A DNA stretch of 64,000 bases from an uncultured Lachnospiraceae bacterium (lineage in GTDB: Bacteria; Bacillota; Clostridia; Lachnospirales; Lachnospiraceae). A model generated the notes under the pieces. The model was not told the DNA's origin. It made no database searches and saw only the letters and a program-made list of their open reading frames with translations. Made by a program: the position numbers and the translations under genes. Where the stretch lies: NCBI GenBank assembly GCA_910577045.1, contig CAJTLB010000009.1, positions 1-64,000 on the forward strand, in the 5' to 3' direction. Positions 43,166 through 50,901 of this stretch are shown one piece after another; the stretch's first letter is position 1, and each line of letters opens with the position of its first letter.

Positions 43166-44632
43166 TTATTTTTCCATTAGGTATTCTGATACTACCTCTT
43201 CCTCTGAAAAATAATGTTTTACTCCTTGGATTTCTTGGTAACTCTCATGCCCTTTCCCAATCAATGCCACAATATCCCCTTTTCCACAGTGATCCATTAA
43301 ATAGTGGATTGCTTCTTTTCGGTCTACAATCACTTTATAATTGCCATTGTAGACTTTCATGCCTTCTATAATATCTTGGTTAATTTGCTCCACTGTCTCA
43401 TATCTTGGGTTATCCATCGTTAAAATACTTAAGTTGGCATATTTCCCAGCAATCTCCCCCATATCAAACCGCCTTTGTTTTGGCTTATTGCCGCCGCCGC
43501 CAAACAAACAGATTAAGCGTTTTGGCTGGTATGCTTTTAAGGTCTGCAAAAGACTTTCCATACTTAAGGCATTATGTGCATAATCAATTAAAAATGTAGA
43601 AAAATTAACATCTTTTAGTACTTGAGTCCTTCCTTTTACTAATACTTTCTTTAAAGCCGCTTGGATAACTTCTATCCCCACTCCTAAAGAAGATGTAATT
43701 GCTATTGCTACTAACGCATTTTCCACATTAAACCTTCCTGGCATATGCAGCACAATAGGAAGCTTTTGTCCTTCCCCTTTTTTCTTTAACTGGAAAGATA
43801 CGCCTAAAACTCCCGGTTCCCAAATATTTTGTATCTCTTCCCCCATAAAATCAGCTTCTGTGGAAGTAGATATAGTAATTAATTCCTCTTGTTCTCCTAC
43901 AATTTCCTTCCAATGAAGCTCATCAATATTAGCAACTACCTGTTTACATTGTGAAAACATCATCTTTTTGCAAGCTAGGTACTCTGCAAAATCTGCATGT
44001 TCTCCTTCTCCTATATGATCTGGTGAAATATTTAAAAATGCCCCATAATCAAAGCAGATCCCTTTTGTCCGCCCTTGTTTTAAACCTTGGGATGACACCT
44101 CCATTACTACATGGCTGCATCCCTCCTCTAGCATATGGGCAAACAAAGAATGTAATTCATAAGACTCTGGCGTTGTATTTTTTAAAGTAATCTTTTCTTC
44201 GCCGACAAAAGCCCCCACTGTCCCTATCATTCCTACCTTTTTACCAGCTTCTTCTAATATTTTCTTTATCATATGGGTAGTGGTAGTCTTGCCCTTTGTC
44301 CCTGTTAAGCCAATTACTGTCATCTGCCTTGCTGGATAATGAAACCATGTAGCAGAAATCCCTGCAAGGGCAATCCTGCTATCTTTCACTAAAACTACTG
44401 ACAGATGATCCATAGGTATTTCTGGCATTTCTTCTGTTACAATCGCCTTTACCCCTGCCTGCACAGCTTGGGCAATATATTTATTTCCATCGGCCTGCTG
44501 CCCCCGGATGCAGACAAACAAAGCTCCTGGTACTGCTTTTCTAGAATCATATACCACCTCTGTAATCTCTGCCTGGTTATCCCCCAAAAAAGATAGCACC
44601 TCTATATCAGCCAGTAATTGTTTTAGTTTCAT
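43166..44632 (-). CDS. murE: UDP-MurNAc-tripeptide synthetase (meso-DAP adding)
   Basis: MurE adds the third residue to UDP-MurNAc-dipeptide in the cytoplasm. I start at ATG 44632 (488 residues, MKLKQLLADIE), which has GGGGAG 7 bases upstream. The Mur-ligase ATP loop is GLTGTKGKTTTTHM (about 108-121). The NTTPES segment and the KGRTQVL and DYAHNALSM motifs follow. The specificity loop reads TMDNPRYE; DNPR is the signature of enzymes that add meso-diaminopimelate rather than lysine. It overlaps dapF, which makes that substrate, by 26 bp. Confidence 0.95.
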   Translation of the reverse strand: MKLKQLLADIEVLSFLGDNQAEITEVVYDSRKAVPGALFVCIRGQQADGNKYIAQAVQAGVKAIVTEEMPEIPMDHLSVVLVKDSRIALAGISATWFHYPARQMTVIGLTGTKGKTTTTHMIKKILEEAGKKVGMIGTVGAFVGEEKITLKNTTPESYELHSLFAHMLEEGCSHVVMEVSSQGLKQGRTKGICFDYGAFLNISPDHIGEGEHADFAEYLACKKMMFSQCKQVVANIDELHWKEIVGEQEELITISTSTEADFMGEEIQNIWEPGVLGVSFQLKKKGEGQKLPIVLHMPGRFNVENALVAIAITSSLGVGIEVIQAALKKVLVKGRTQVLKDVNFSTFLIDYAHNALSMESLLQTLKAYQPKRLICLFGGGGNKPKQRRFDMGEIAGKYANLSILTMDNPRYETVEQINQDIIEGMKVYNGNYKVIVDRKEAIHYLMDHCGKGDIVALIGKGHESYQEIQGVKHYFSEEEVVSEYLMEK

Positions 44633-45473
44633 AACCATACTCCCCTTTATATACAATATGCGCTGGGCCTGTCATATACACTTCATCTTGTTTATCCCAT
44701 TCTACAAAAAGTTCTCCTCCTGGCTGGGAACAAGTAACCTCTCTTTCACATTTCCCTAATAAATTAGCAGCCACCACGGCTGAACAGCATCCTGTCCCAC
44801 ACCCTAACGTTTCTCCTGTCCCACGTTCCCATTCCCGGATTCGGATATGTCCCTTGTCCAAAACTTGGGCAAAAGTAACATTGGTACGCTTTGGGAAACA
44901 TTCCATATATTCCACAAACTTCCCATATTTTTCTACGTCAAGGCTCCCCACATCTTCCACAAATAATACGGTATGGGGATTTCCCCAAGAAAGAGAAGAA
45001 ACTGTAAACTCCCGATCTAATATTGTTATCTTTTGGTTTAAAAAAGTTTCTTCATTGGTATTTACTGGAATTTTTTTAGCACAAAACTCTGGCTTCCCTA
45101 TACAGGCACGAATATTTACTACTTCCCCATTTTTCACCTCTAACCAGACTCTTTGTACCCCTCCCAATGTTTCCACTGTTAAAAACTCTTTTTCTACTAA
45201 ATGATAAAAATAAACAAATTTTGATGAACTTCGTAAGGCATTTCCACACATTTCTGCTTCTGTGCCATCTGGATTAAATATCCGCATTTTAAAATCACAA
45301 GAATCAGATGGGCAAATCAATACTAACCCATCTGATCCTACGCCAAAATGGCGATCTGATATTTTTTTCGCTAATTCTCCTGGCTCTTTAATTTCCTGGT
45401 GGATTGCATCCATATAAATATAATCATTGCCATATGCTTGCATTTTTGTAAAAAATAATGGTTGTATTGCCAT
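44607..45473 (-). CDS. dapF: Diaminopimelate epimerase
   Basis: DapF converts LL- to meso-diaminopimelate for lysine and peptidoglycan. The 288-residue protein has both catalytic cysteines, in EMCGNALR and in LGCGTGCCSAV, the substrate segment FTKMQAYGNDYIYMD at the N-terminus and FNPDGTEAEM. The start lies 12 bp after the metC-like gene, and the end overlaps murE, so the three form an operon that links methionine/cysteine metabolism with wall-precursor supply. Confidence 0.96.
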   Translation of the reverse strand: MAIQPLFFTKMQAYGNDYIYMDAIHQEIKEPGELAKKISDRHFGVGSDGLVLICPSDSCDFKMRIFNPDGTEAEMCGNALRSSSKFVYFYHLVEKEFLTVETLGGVQRVWLEVKNGEVVNIRACIGKPEFCAKKIPVNTNEETFLNQKITILDREFTVSSLSWGNPHTVLFVEDVGSLDVEKYGKFVEYMECFPKRTNVTFAQVLDKGHIRIREWERGTGETLGCGTGCCSAVVAANLLGKCEREVTCSQPGGELFVEWDKQDEVYMTGPAHIVYKGEYGYETKTITG

Positions 45474-45485
45474 AATGCTTCCCCC

Positions 45486-46616
45486 TTAGCCAAGTGCCTG
45501 TTTTAAATCAGCAATAATATCCCCTGCATCCTCAATCCCTATGGATATCCGCAAGAAACGCTCATTAATCCCAAGTGCCTCCCTTACAGCAGGAGGCGTA
45601 GATTCATGAGTTTGGGTTAAAGGGTAAGTAATTAATGTTTCTGCCCCTCCAAGGCTTTCAGCAAATAAAATCATCTGTACATCAGAAAGCACATGTTTTA
45701 CCGTTTCTAGACTATCCACCTCAAAGGAAATCATGCCTCCTACCCCTGCATAATTTAATTTCTTTACCTTTGGATGGGTTTTTAACCATGCTGCTACTTT
45801 TTTTGCATTACTGTCATGCCGTTCCATACGAAGTGACAACGTCTTCAATCCACGTAATAATAGCCAAGAATCCCATGGGGCCAGCCCATTCCCCCTAGAT
45901 TTCATCTGTAGCCTAAAATGATCCGCCAATTCTTGCGTAGATACTACCACAATCCCAGCGATTACATCATTGTGCCCACATAAATACTTTGTCCCACTAT
46001 GCAGCACAATATCTGCCCCTAATGTAAGCGGCCTTTGGAAATAAGGTGTTAAAAATGTATTATCTACTACTAACAGTACATGATGCTTTTTTGCAATCTT
46101 TGCAATAGCAGAAATATCTGCTACCTTCATCATTGGGTTCGTAGGGGTTTCTACAAATAATAATTTTGTAGAAGGGCGGATTGCCTTCTCTAAATTCTCC
46201 AAATCAGACATATCCAGATACGTAAACTCACAATCTAGTTTACTAAAAATATCTGCACAAATACGATACGTCCCGCCATATATATCATCTGAAAGAATTA
46301 CATGATCCCCTTTTTCTAATAGCCCAAATACTGACATACTTGCTGCCTGCCCGCTGGAATAAGCAAAGCCTTCTAACCCTTCCTCCAAAATCGCCATTGT
46401 CCGTTCTAATTCTTCTCTTGTAGGGTTCTGCAGCCTGGAATAATTATAGCCTGTCGATATATCAAAGCTACGATGGCGGAAAGTCGCTGTTTGGAAAACA
46501 GGGAAACTAACTGCCCCTGTAATAGGATCACACCCCAGCCCGCCATGCACTACCTTAGAATCAAAATGTAGCTTTTCTTTTCTGTCATACTTATCATAAT
46601 AGCAGTCATTTATCAT
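45486..46616 (-). CDS. Cystathionine gamma-synthase/beta-lyase family PLP enzyme
   Basis: A 376-residue transsulfuration enzyme of the Cys/Met metabolism family. The PLP lysine is in LHSGTKYLCGHND. The SSGQAASMSVFGLL, DDIYGGTYR and FVETPTNPMMKVADI segments are all conserved, as is the C-terminal ESLGGAETLITYP. Which reaction it catalyses (MetB, MetC or CTH type) cannot be read from sequence. It carries a 16-residue N-terminal extension. After KTHPKVKKLNYAG the segment of about 17 residues that normally precedes GFGGMISFE is missing, so a loop of the small domain is shortened. The reading frame is otherwise intact. Confidence 0.88.
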   Translation of the reverse strand: MINDCYYDKYDRKEKLHFDSKVVHGGLGCDPITGAVSFPVFQTATFRHRSFDISTGYNYSRLQNPTREELERTMAILEEGLEGFAYSSGQAASMSVFGLLEKGDHVILSDDIYGGTYRICADIFSKLDCEFTYLDMSDLENLEKAIRPSTKLLFVETPTNPMMKVADISAIAKIAKKHHVLLVVDNTFLTPYFQRPLTLGADIVLHSGTKYLCGHNDVIAGIVVVSTQELADHFRLQMKSRGNGLAPWDSWLLLRGLKTLSLRMERHDSNAKKVAAWLKTHPKVKKLNYAGVGGMISFEVDSLETVKHVLSDVQMILFAESLGGAETLITYPLTQTHESTPPAVREALGINERFLRISIGIEDAGDIIADLKQALG

Positions 46617-46730
46617 TCTTTTTCCTCCTATACAATTCCTCTATCTATCCATCTATTTCCTTGTCTTTCGCTTCTTCACTTCCATTGCTATTATAGAGTA
46701 TGTTTCTTTAATATGCAACACTATTTCAAT

Positions 46731-46760
46731 AAAAAGCAGCCAGTACCTAAATCTGGCTGC
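46731..46760 (-). terminator. Terminator overlapping the end of the GHKL kinase gene
   Basis: An 8-bp perfect stem (GCAGCCAG with CTGGCTGC) closes a 9-base loop and is followed on the minus strand by five T (46735-46731). Its upstream arm covers the last codons of the kinase gene, whose stop is 46749-46747. Confidence 0.85.
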
Positions 46761-48090
46761 CCATTCTGCTATCTTCATTTTCTGGTAAAGGTATATTCAT
46801 AATTAACCGGAAAACAAACACACCATTGTCATTTTTAAAGTCATACTCCCCATCATATTTTTTTGCAGTTTTTGTAATGCTTAACACGCCAACCCCGCCT
46901 GTAAACTCTGGCTTTGGCTGCCCATTTTTAAGTTCTGTCTCTATCCTACAAGTATTACTGCAGCAAATTACTAACTTATTCTTCTTTTTCTTCAACATAA
47001 GGTGAATAAAACATTCCCTCTCTTTTGACTGTTTTTTTACCTCTATGCAGCCATAAATTGCATTTTCATAGGCATTTGCCAATATTGCAACTAAATCAAT
47101 ACTTGGTATTGGCAAATTTTTTTCTAATTCTACATCTAAAGTTACCTTTATCTGCTCTTTTCTCGCCCTCCTTGTATAAGCAGACAAAATATTATTAACT
47201 GCCATATTGGCACATATAATTTCTGGTATGCCTGTATCCATTTCTTTTTCATATTCTTTCAAATATTGTAATAATTCTTGGTTCTGCCCCCTATGTATAT
47301 ATTCTGCAATTACTGCATTATGATGCCTAGCATCATGCCGGATTCTCCTGCCAGATTCTACTGACTCCTCCATAAGTTCTACATTTCTTTCTAATAGCCG
47401 GTGGTTCATCTGCATTAACTGGTTCTCTCTTTGATATTCTTTCTCTTTCCCAATATGCAAATAAAGCCGGAATACCAAAAGTTGTAATGCACCAGTTAAA
47501 AAGAAATTGATAATAATCTGAAAAAGGCGGTATGGTGTTTGCTCTTTAATATCCGGGTTTAAAATAAAGCCAATCCCAAATAGTATACTAATTACCATAA
47601 CTGCTATACTAAAATGATCCAGCTCACTTTCTACATAATACCCAAACGCCCGTATAGAATTTTTTATTTTCTTATCAATAAATACTACCATAATCCCAAT
47701 TAAAATAATACGAGTAACAATATCTGCCCAAACATTTCTATTAAAAAAAATAATAGACACTTCAATTCCGCCAATTAAAAATACAGCAAGTAAATAAAAT
47801 ATAAGCGCCAATTTATATATGCTTAAAAAAACATGGTCTTTACTTATTAAAATAGAAAAGACACAAAAACCTATATACATTACAAAAGCTACTATCCTAA
47901 CACAACTTTCTTGGTCTATCATATACCAAATACATGCCCCTGTAATTAAAAGCAAGCCAAATCCGATATAATATGTAATCGTTTGTTTTTTATTAAACCG
48001 TGATTCTGTCATTAAAAAAAACAATATCACAACTCCTGCGAAACTTATCCCAAATCGAATTAATGCAACATATACTGGTCCACCCAACAT
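46747..48090 (-). CDS. AgrC-like GHKL sensor histidine kinase, orphan
   Basis: A 447-residue membrane kinase. Six or seven hydrophobic segments lie in residues about 5-215. A coiled linker leads to the phospho-acceptor region RRIRHDARHHN (H252), and then the GHKL ATPase with the N-box NAYENAIYGC and the G-box GGVGVLSITKTAKKYDGEYDF. The type is that of AgrC-like receptors that sense peptides and signal to LytTR response regulators. No response regulator is encoded next to it. Its promoter has a LytTR-type operator (48155-48222), so I infer autoregulation by an unlinked AgrA-like regulator. The product ends at a terminator hairpin. Confidence 0.88.
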   Translation of the reverse strand: MLGGPVYVALIRFGISFAGVVILFFLMTESRFNKKQTITYYIGFGLLLITGACIWYMIDQESCVRIVAFVMYIGFCVFSILISKDHVFLSIYKLALIFYLLAVFLIGGIEVSIIFFNRNVWADIVTRIILIGIMVVFIDKKIKNSIRAFGYYVESELDHFSIAVMVISILFGIGFILNPDIKEQTPYRLFQIIINFFLTGALQLLVFRLYLHIGKEKEYQRENQLMQMNHRLLERNVELMEESVESGRRIRHDARHHNAVIAEYIHRGQNQELLQYLKEYEKEMDTGIPEIICANMAVNNILSAYTRRARKEQIKVTLDVELEKNLPIPSIDLVAILANAYENAIYGCIEVKKQSKERECFIHLMLKKKKNKLVICCSNTCRIETELKNGQPKPEFTGGVGVLSITKTAKKYDGEYDFKNDNGVFVFRLIMNIPLPENEDSRMGSQI

Positions 48091-48154
48091 ATTTTGTACC
48101 TCTTCTTTGTCCTATAGTAATTCTCTACGAATTATACACTCTTTTTATATACTA

Positions 48155-48222
48155 ACTATACCAAATATGGCTTTAAAAAATATATCTCTGGTACAATTCG
48201 CATTTTTTTGGGTATACTTTGC
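48155..48222 (-). promoter_or_regulatory. LytTR-type operator and -10 of the GHKL kinase gene
   Basis: Direct repeats ACAATTCGC (48193-48201) and ATACTTTGC (48214-48222) are 12 bp apart. A TATAGT with TG extension (minus strand 48160-48155) lies 33 bp from the near repeat, exactly the spacing at 41691-41758. Another possible -10 (TATAAT, 48136-48131) lies downstream. Confidence 0.7.
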
Positions 48223-48228
48223 AGTTTT

Positions 48229-49050
48229 TTATTTTTTCAATATTTTCTTTTTGGTATAGCCACAAGCCAAACATGTAAGTGCTATAATCAATATTATAAA
48301 TATTGACAAAATATCCCATATGTCAAAAACAGGTTCTGCTATCATCCTTGATAATATAAAATTAATGATAACCTCTAATGGAATTAATAATAAAAATGCT
48401 ATCCCCATTGAAACCAATTTCCTAGTTTCTCCTAACCGTTGAAAAATAAATAATACTACCCACAAATATGCCATTGAAACTATTGCCATCACTGTCCCTA
48501 TTGAAAATACTGCCTTTACTTTTATTAATTTACTCAATATATAAAGATATGGGACAATAAAAATACTAAAGGATAATAAGCTTTTAGCAATTCTTTTACC
48601 CTCTAATAAAATAGCTGGCACAAAAACTAGCCAAGTAAAAATAATAGAACTTACTGGAATCAGCGACCATTTTAAAGAACCAGATATTGCTAAATCACAA
48701 ATAACACATACCATGCTCCCTATAAAAAGTATGGCAGAAAAAATAATAAAAACCACTATATTTTTGGTAAGATTACTTTCATTCTTTTTTGTTAGCTCAA
48801 TCAAATTTTCCTCTGCCTTTTTTTCAAAATCTTCCACATCGACATTTTCTCCACTTAATAATTCATTTACTGTAATCCCCAGTATGCTACAAAGTTCCAA
48901 CATAATAGAAGAATCTGGCATACTTTTTCCTGTCTCCCATTTTGATACTGCCCTGTCTGTAATATTTAATTGTTCTGCTAACTGTGCCTGGGTTAGTTTT
49001 TTCTCTTTACGGCACTTAGCAATAAATTTTCCAATTTCTATTTGATCCAT
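48229..49050 (-). CDS. XRE-type helix-turn-helix protein with membrane domain
   Basis: I start at ATG 49050 (273 residues), which has AAGGAG 8 bases upstream. Residues about 5-65 are an HTH_3 domain (FIAKCRKEKKLTQAQLAEQL, then ITDRAVSKWETGKSMPD). Residues about 95-270 contain six hydrophobic segments. Such DNA-binding membrane proteins are common in Firmicutes and tend to regulate adjacent genes. Several ACCTA/TAGGT motifs in its upstream region (49067-49136) are candidate operators. The kinase gene downstream is separated by its own promoter. Confidence 0.85.
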   Translation of the reverse strand: MDQIEIGKFIAKCRKEKKLTQAQLAEQLNITDRAVSKWETGKSMPDSSIMLELCSILGITVNELLSGENVDVEDFEKKAEENLIELTKKNESNLTKNIVVFIIFSAILFIGSMVCVICDLAISGSLKWSLIPVSSIIFTWLVFVPAILLEGKRIAKSLLSFSIFIVPYLYILSKLIKVKAVFSIGTVMAIVSMAYLWVVLFIFQRLGETRKLVSMGIAFLLLIPLEVIINFILSRMIAEPVFDIWDILSIFIILIIALTCLACGYTKKKILKK

Positions 49051-49066
49051 GCTTGTATCTCCTTTC

Positions 49067-49136
49067 ACCTAGGATTTTACACCTAATTATCCTTTATGGA
49101 TACAAACTATAGGTAGGATTTTTAACATTCAACCTA
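49067..49136 (-). promoter_or_regulatory. Cluster of ACCTA/TAGGT motifs upstream of the XRE gene
   Basis: ACCTA occurs at 49067, 49081 and 49132, and TAGGT at 49110. The longer word TAGGATTTT is present twice (49070-49078 and 49114-49122). The region lies just upstream of the XRE gene. It could be the operator for autoregulation, but the motifs are short. Confidence 0.35.
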
Positions 49137-49179
49137 TGGTTGAGAAGTAAAAAGAGTTAATTACCCTATATTCCTGCCC

Positions 49180-49222
49180 TTGAAAACCTACTAAATATAT
49201 GTTATTATAGGGTTATAATAAC
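49180..49222 (+). promoter_or_regulatory. Promoter with palindromic operator of the Rrf2/IscR gene
   Basis: TTGAAA (49180-49185), a 17-bp spacer and TATTAT (49203-49208) form the promoter. The perfect 9-bp inverted repeat GTTATTATA-N4-TATAATAAC (49201-49222) covers the -10 and start region, a typical site for autorepression. Confidence 0.75.
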
Positions 49223-49239
49223 TGTTGAGGTGATTGCCA

Positions 49240-49677
49240 ATGAAAATTTCTACAAAAGGCCGCTATGCCTTACGTATGCTCCTTGATCTAGCCGAACATC
49301 AAAATTGTGGCTTTATTGCCCTTAAGGATATTGCAGAGCGCCAAAATATATCCAAAAAATATTTAGAACAAATTATCCCTCTTTTTAACAAATCTGGCAT
49401 TTTAAAAACAACCCGCGGCTCACAAGGTGGATACCAATTATCTAAAACACCGGATAAATATACTGTAGGAAATATCCTACGGCTAACAGAAGGCTCCTTG
49501 TCCCCCATTACATGTTTAGAACAAGACCCCATTGGATGCGAACGTAGCAGCCAATGCTCCATGCTCCCTATATGGCAGGGCCTTTCTCGTGTAATCAATG
49601 AATATCTTGACAACATTACCTTACAAGATATCCTAGATCAGCAAAAAGAACACTATGCTAATAACTATATTATTTAA
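49240..49677 (+). CDS. Rrf2-family iron-sulfur regulator (IscR/CymR-like)
   Basis: A 145-residue regulator starting at ATG 49240 (MKISTKGRYALRML, GAGGTG box). It has the Rrf2 winged helix (IALKDIAERQNISKKYLEQI, then TTRGSQGGYQLSKTPD). Three cysteines in CLEQDPIGCERSSQC match the C-x8-C-x5-C type layout that binds a [2Fe-2S] cluster in IscR. It lies before cysK and nifS-nifU, so it probably represses iron-sulfur and cysteine genes when clusters are sufficient. CymR lacks these cysteines, so IscR type is more likely. Confidence 0.88.
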   Translation: MKISTKGRYALRMLLDLAEHQNCGFIALKDIAERQNISKKYLEQIIPLFNKSGILKTTRGSQGGYQLSKTPDKYTVGNILRLTEGSLSPITCLEQDPIGCERSSQCSMLPIWQGLSRVINEYLDNITLQDILDQQKEHYANNYII

Positions 49678-49708
49678 CCCAACATTTTCTATTTCCTATA
49701 AAAAATTC

Positions 49709-49753
49709 TGCCTGTTTTTATTACTTCTAAACTTAAAAGTATAAAAACAGGCA
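49709..49753. terminator. Shared terminator between the IscR-like gene and cysK
   Basis: A stem of at least 12 bp (GCCTGTTTTTAT with ATAAAAACAGGC, extended by ACTT/AAGT) lies between convergent genes. The tail is T-rich on the plus strand (ATTTTTC) and on the minus strand. Confidence 0.85.
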
Positions 49754-49759
49754 ATTTTT

Positions 49760-50689
49760 CTATTCTGTAAACATTGGGGTTGAAAGATAACGTTCGCCCG
49801 TATCTGGAAGCAATGCTACAATAATTTTACCATTATTCTCTGGCCGCTTTGCCAGCACAGTTGCTACAAACACGGCTGCCCCGGACGAAATTCCAACCAA
49901 TAGCCCTTCCTTTCTTGCAAGAACCCTCCCTGCCTCAAAAGCATCTTCATTCTCTACTACTATAATCTCATCATACACTTTTGTATTTAAAGTCTCTGGC
50001 ACAAAACCTGCACCAATCCCTTGGATTTTATGGGGCCCTGCGGTCCCTTTAGAAAGTACAGGAGAGCCGGCAGGTTCCACTGCCACAACCTTAATATTAG
50101 GGTTCTGGCTTTTCAAATATTCCCCTACGCCTGAGATTGTGCCGCCTGTCCCTACACCAGCCACAAAAATATCCACCTTGCCATCTGTATCCTTCCAAAT
50201 TTCTGGCCCAGTCGTTGCGCGATGCGCTGCTGGGTTTGCCATATTGGTAAACTGGCTAGGGATAAAACTATTTGGTGTTTTTGCAGCAAGTTCTTCTGCC
50301 TTTTCAATAGCACCTGTCATTCCTTTAGCACCATCTGTAAGAACTAATTGTGCACCATATGCCTTTAAAAGATTACGGCGCTCCACGCTCATTGTTTCTG
50401 GCATAGTAAGAATAACCTTATACCCCCTAGATGCTGCTACTGCTGCAAGCCCAATTCCTGTATTCCCGCTAGTTGGCTCTATAATAACTGATCCAGGTTT
50501 TAAAACCCCTTTTTCTTCTGCTTCATCAACCATTGCTTTTGCAATTCTGTCCTTCACACTCCCAGCCGGGTTAAAATACTCTAACTTGCCATAAATTGTA
50601 GCTTCCAGGTTATTTTGCGCACTATAATTTTTCAAATGGAACAATGGCGTGCCGCCAATTAAATCTGTAATTTTATCAAATGTCCTCAT
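49760..50689 (-). CDS. cysK: Cysteine synthase (O-acetylserine sulfhydrylase)
   Basis: The PLP enzyme makes cysteine from O-acetylserine and sulfide. I start at ATG 50689 (309 residues, MRTFDKITDLIGGTPL), which has GGAGGG 9 bases upstream; the frame is open further but without a ribosome site. The PLP lysine is in NPAGSVKDRIA, the substrate loop is EPTSGNTGIGLA, the phosphate site is GVGTGGTISG, and the C-terminal GISSGAAV is intact. It is divergent from nifS, so sulfur supply and cluster assembly are next to each other and near their regulator. Confidence 0.96.
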   Translation of the reverse strand: MRTFDKITDLIGGTPLFHLKNYSAQNNLEATIYGKLEYFNPAGSVKDRIAKAMVDEAEEKGVLKPGSVIIEPTSGNTGIGLAAVAASRGYKVILTMPETMSVERRNLLKAYGAQLVLTDGAKGMTGAIEKAEELAAKTPNSFIPSQFTNMANPAAHRATTGPEIWKDTDGKVDIFVAGVGTGGTISGVGEYLKSQNPNIKVVAVEPAGSPVLSKGTAGPHKIQGIGAGFVPETLNTKVYDEIIVVENEDAFEAGRVLARKEGLLVGISSGAAVFVATVLAKRPENNGKIIVALLPDTGERYLSTPMFTE

Positions 50690-50755
50690 ACTATTTTTCC
50701 CTCCTAAACCTTTTCTTTTTAATATCCTACTATTCTTATATGTTTTATTTGCTTT

Positions 50756-50784
50756 ATAGTAACACTGAAATACTCTTTTGTCAA
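50756..50784 (-). promoter_or_regulatory. Sigma-A promoter of cysK
   Basis: On the minus strand, TTGACA (50784-50779), a 17-bp spacer and TACTAT (50761-50756) lie about 65 bp before the ATG. Confidence 0.7.
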
Positions 50785-50820
50785 TCTCCATTTCAAAAAC
50801 TATTTTTTACTTTAGCAGGG

Positions 50821-50870
50821 TTGACAAATCAAGAAAAGCAAATTATAATATAGCCTATCAAATAGATAGG
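50821..50870 (+). promoter_or_regulatory. Promoter with palindromic operator of nifS-nifU
   Basis: A perfect consensus promoter: TTGACA (50821-50826), 17 bp, TATAAT (50844-50849). Directly after it lies the inverted repeat CCTATC-N5-GATAGG (50854-50870) over the likely start site, a good position for repression by the IscR-like protein. Confidence 0.85.
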
Positions 50871-50901
50871 TATTATATATTTTACATAAGGAGAATACAA
50901 A

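Noticed and set aside
46617..46730. Search for a SAM riboswitch or T-box before the transsulfuration gene.
   Set aside because: The leader is short and shows no such conserved structure.
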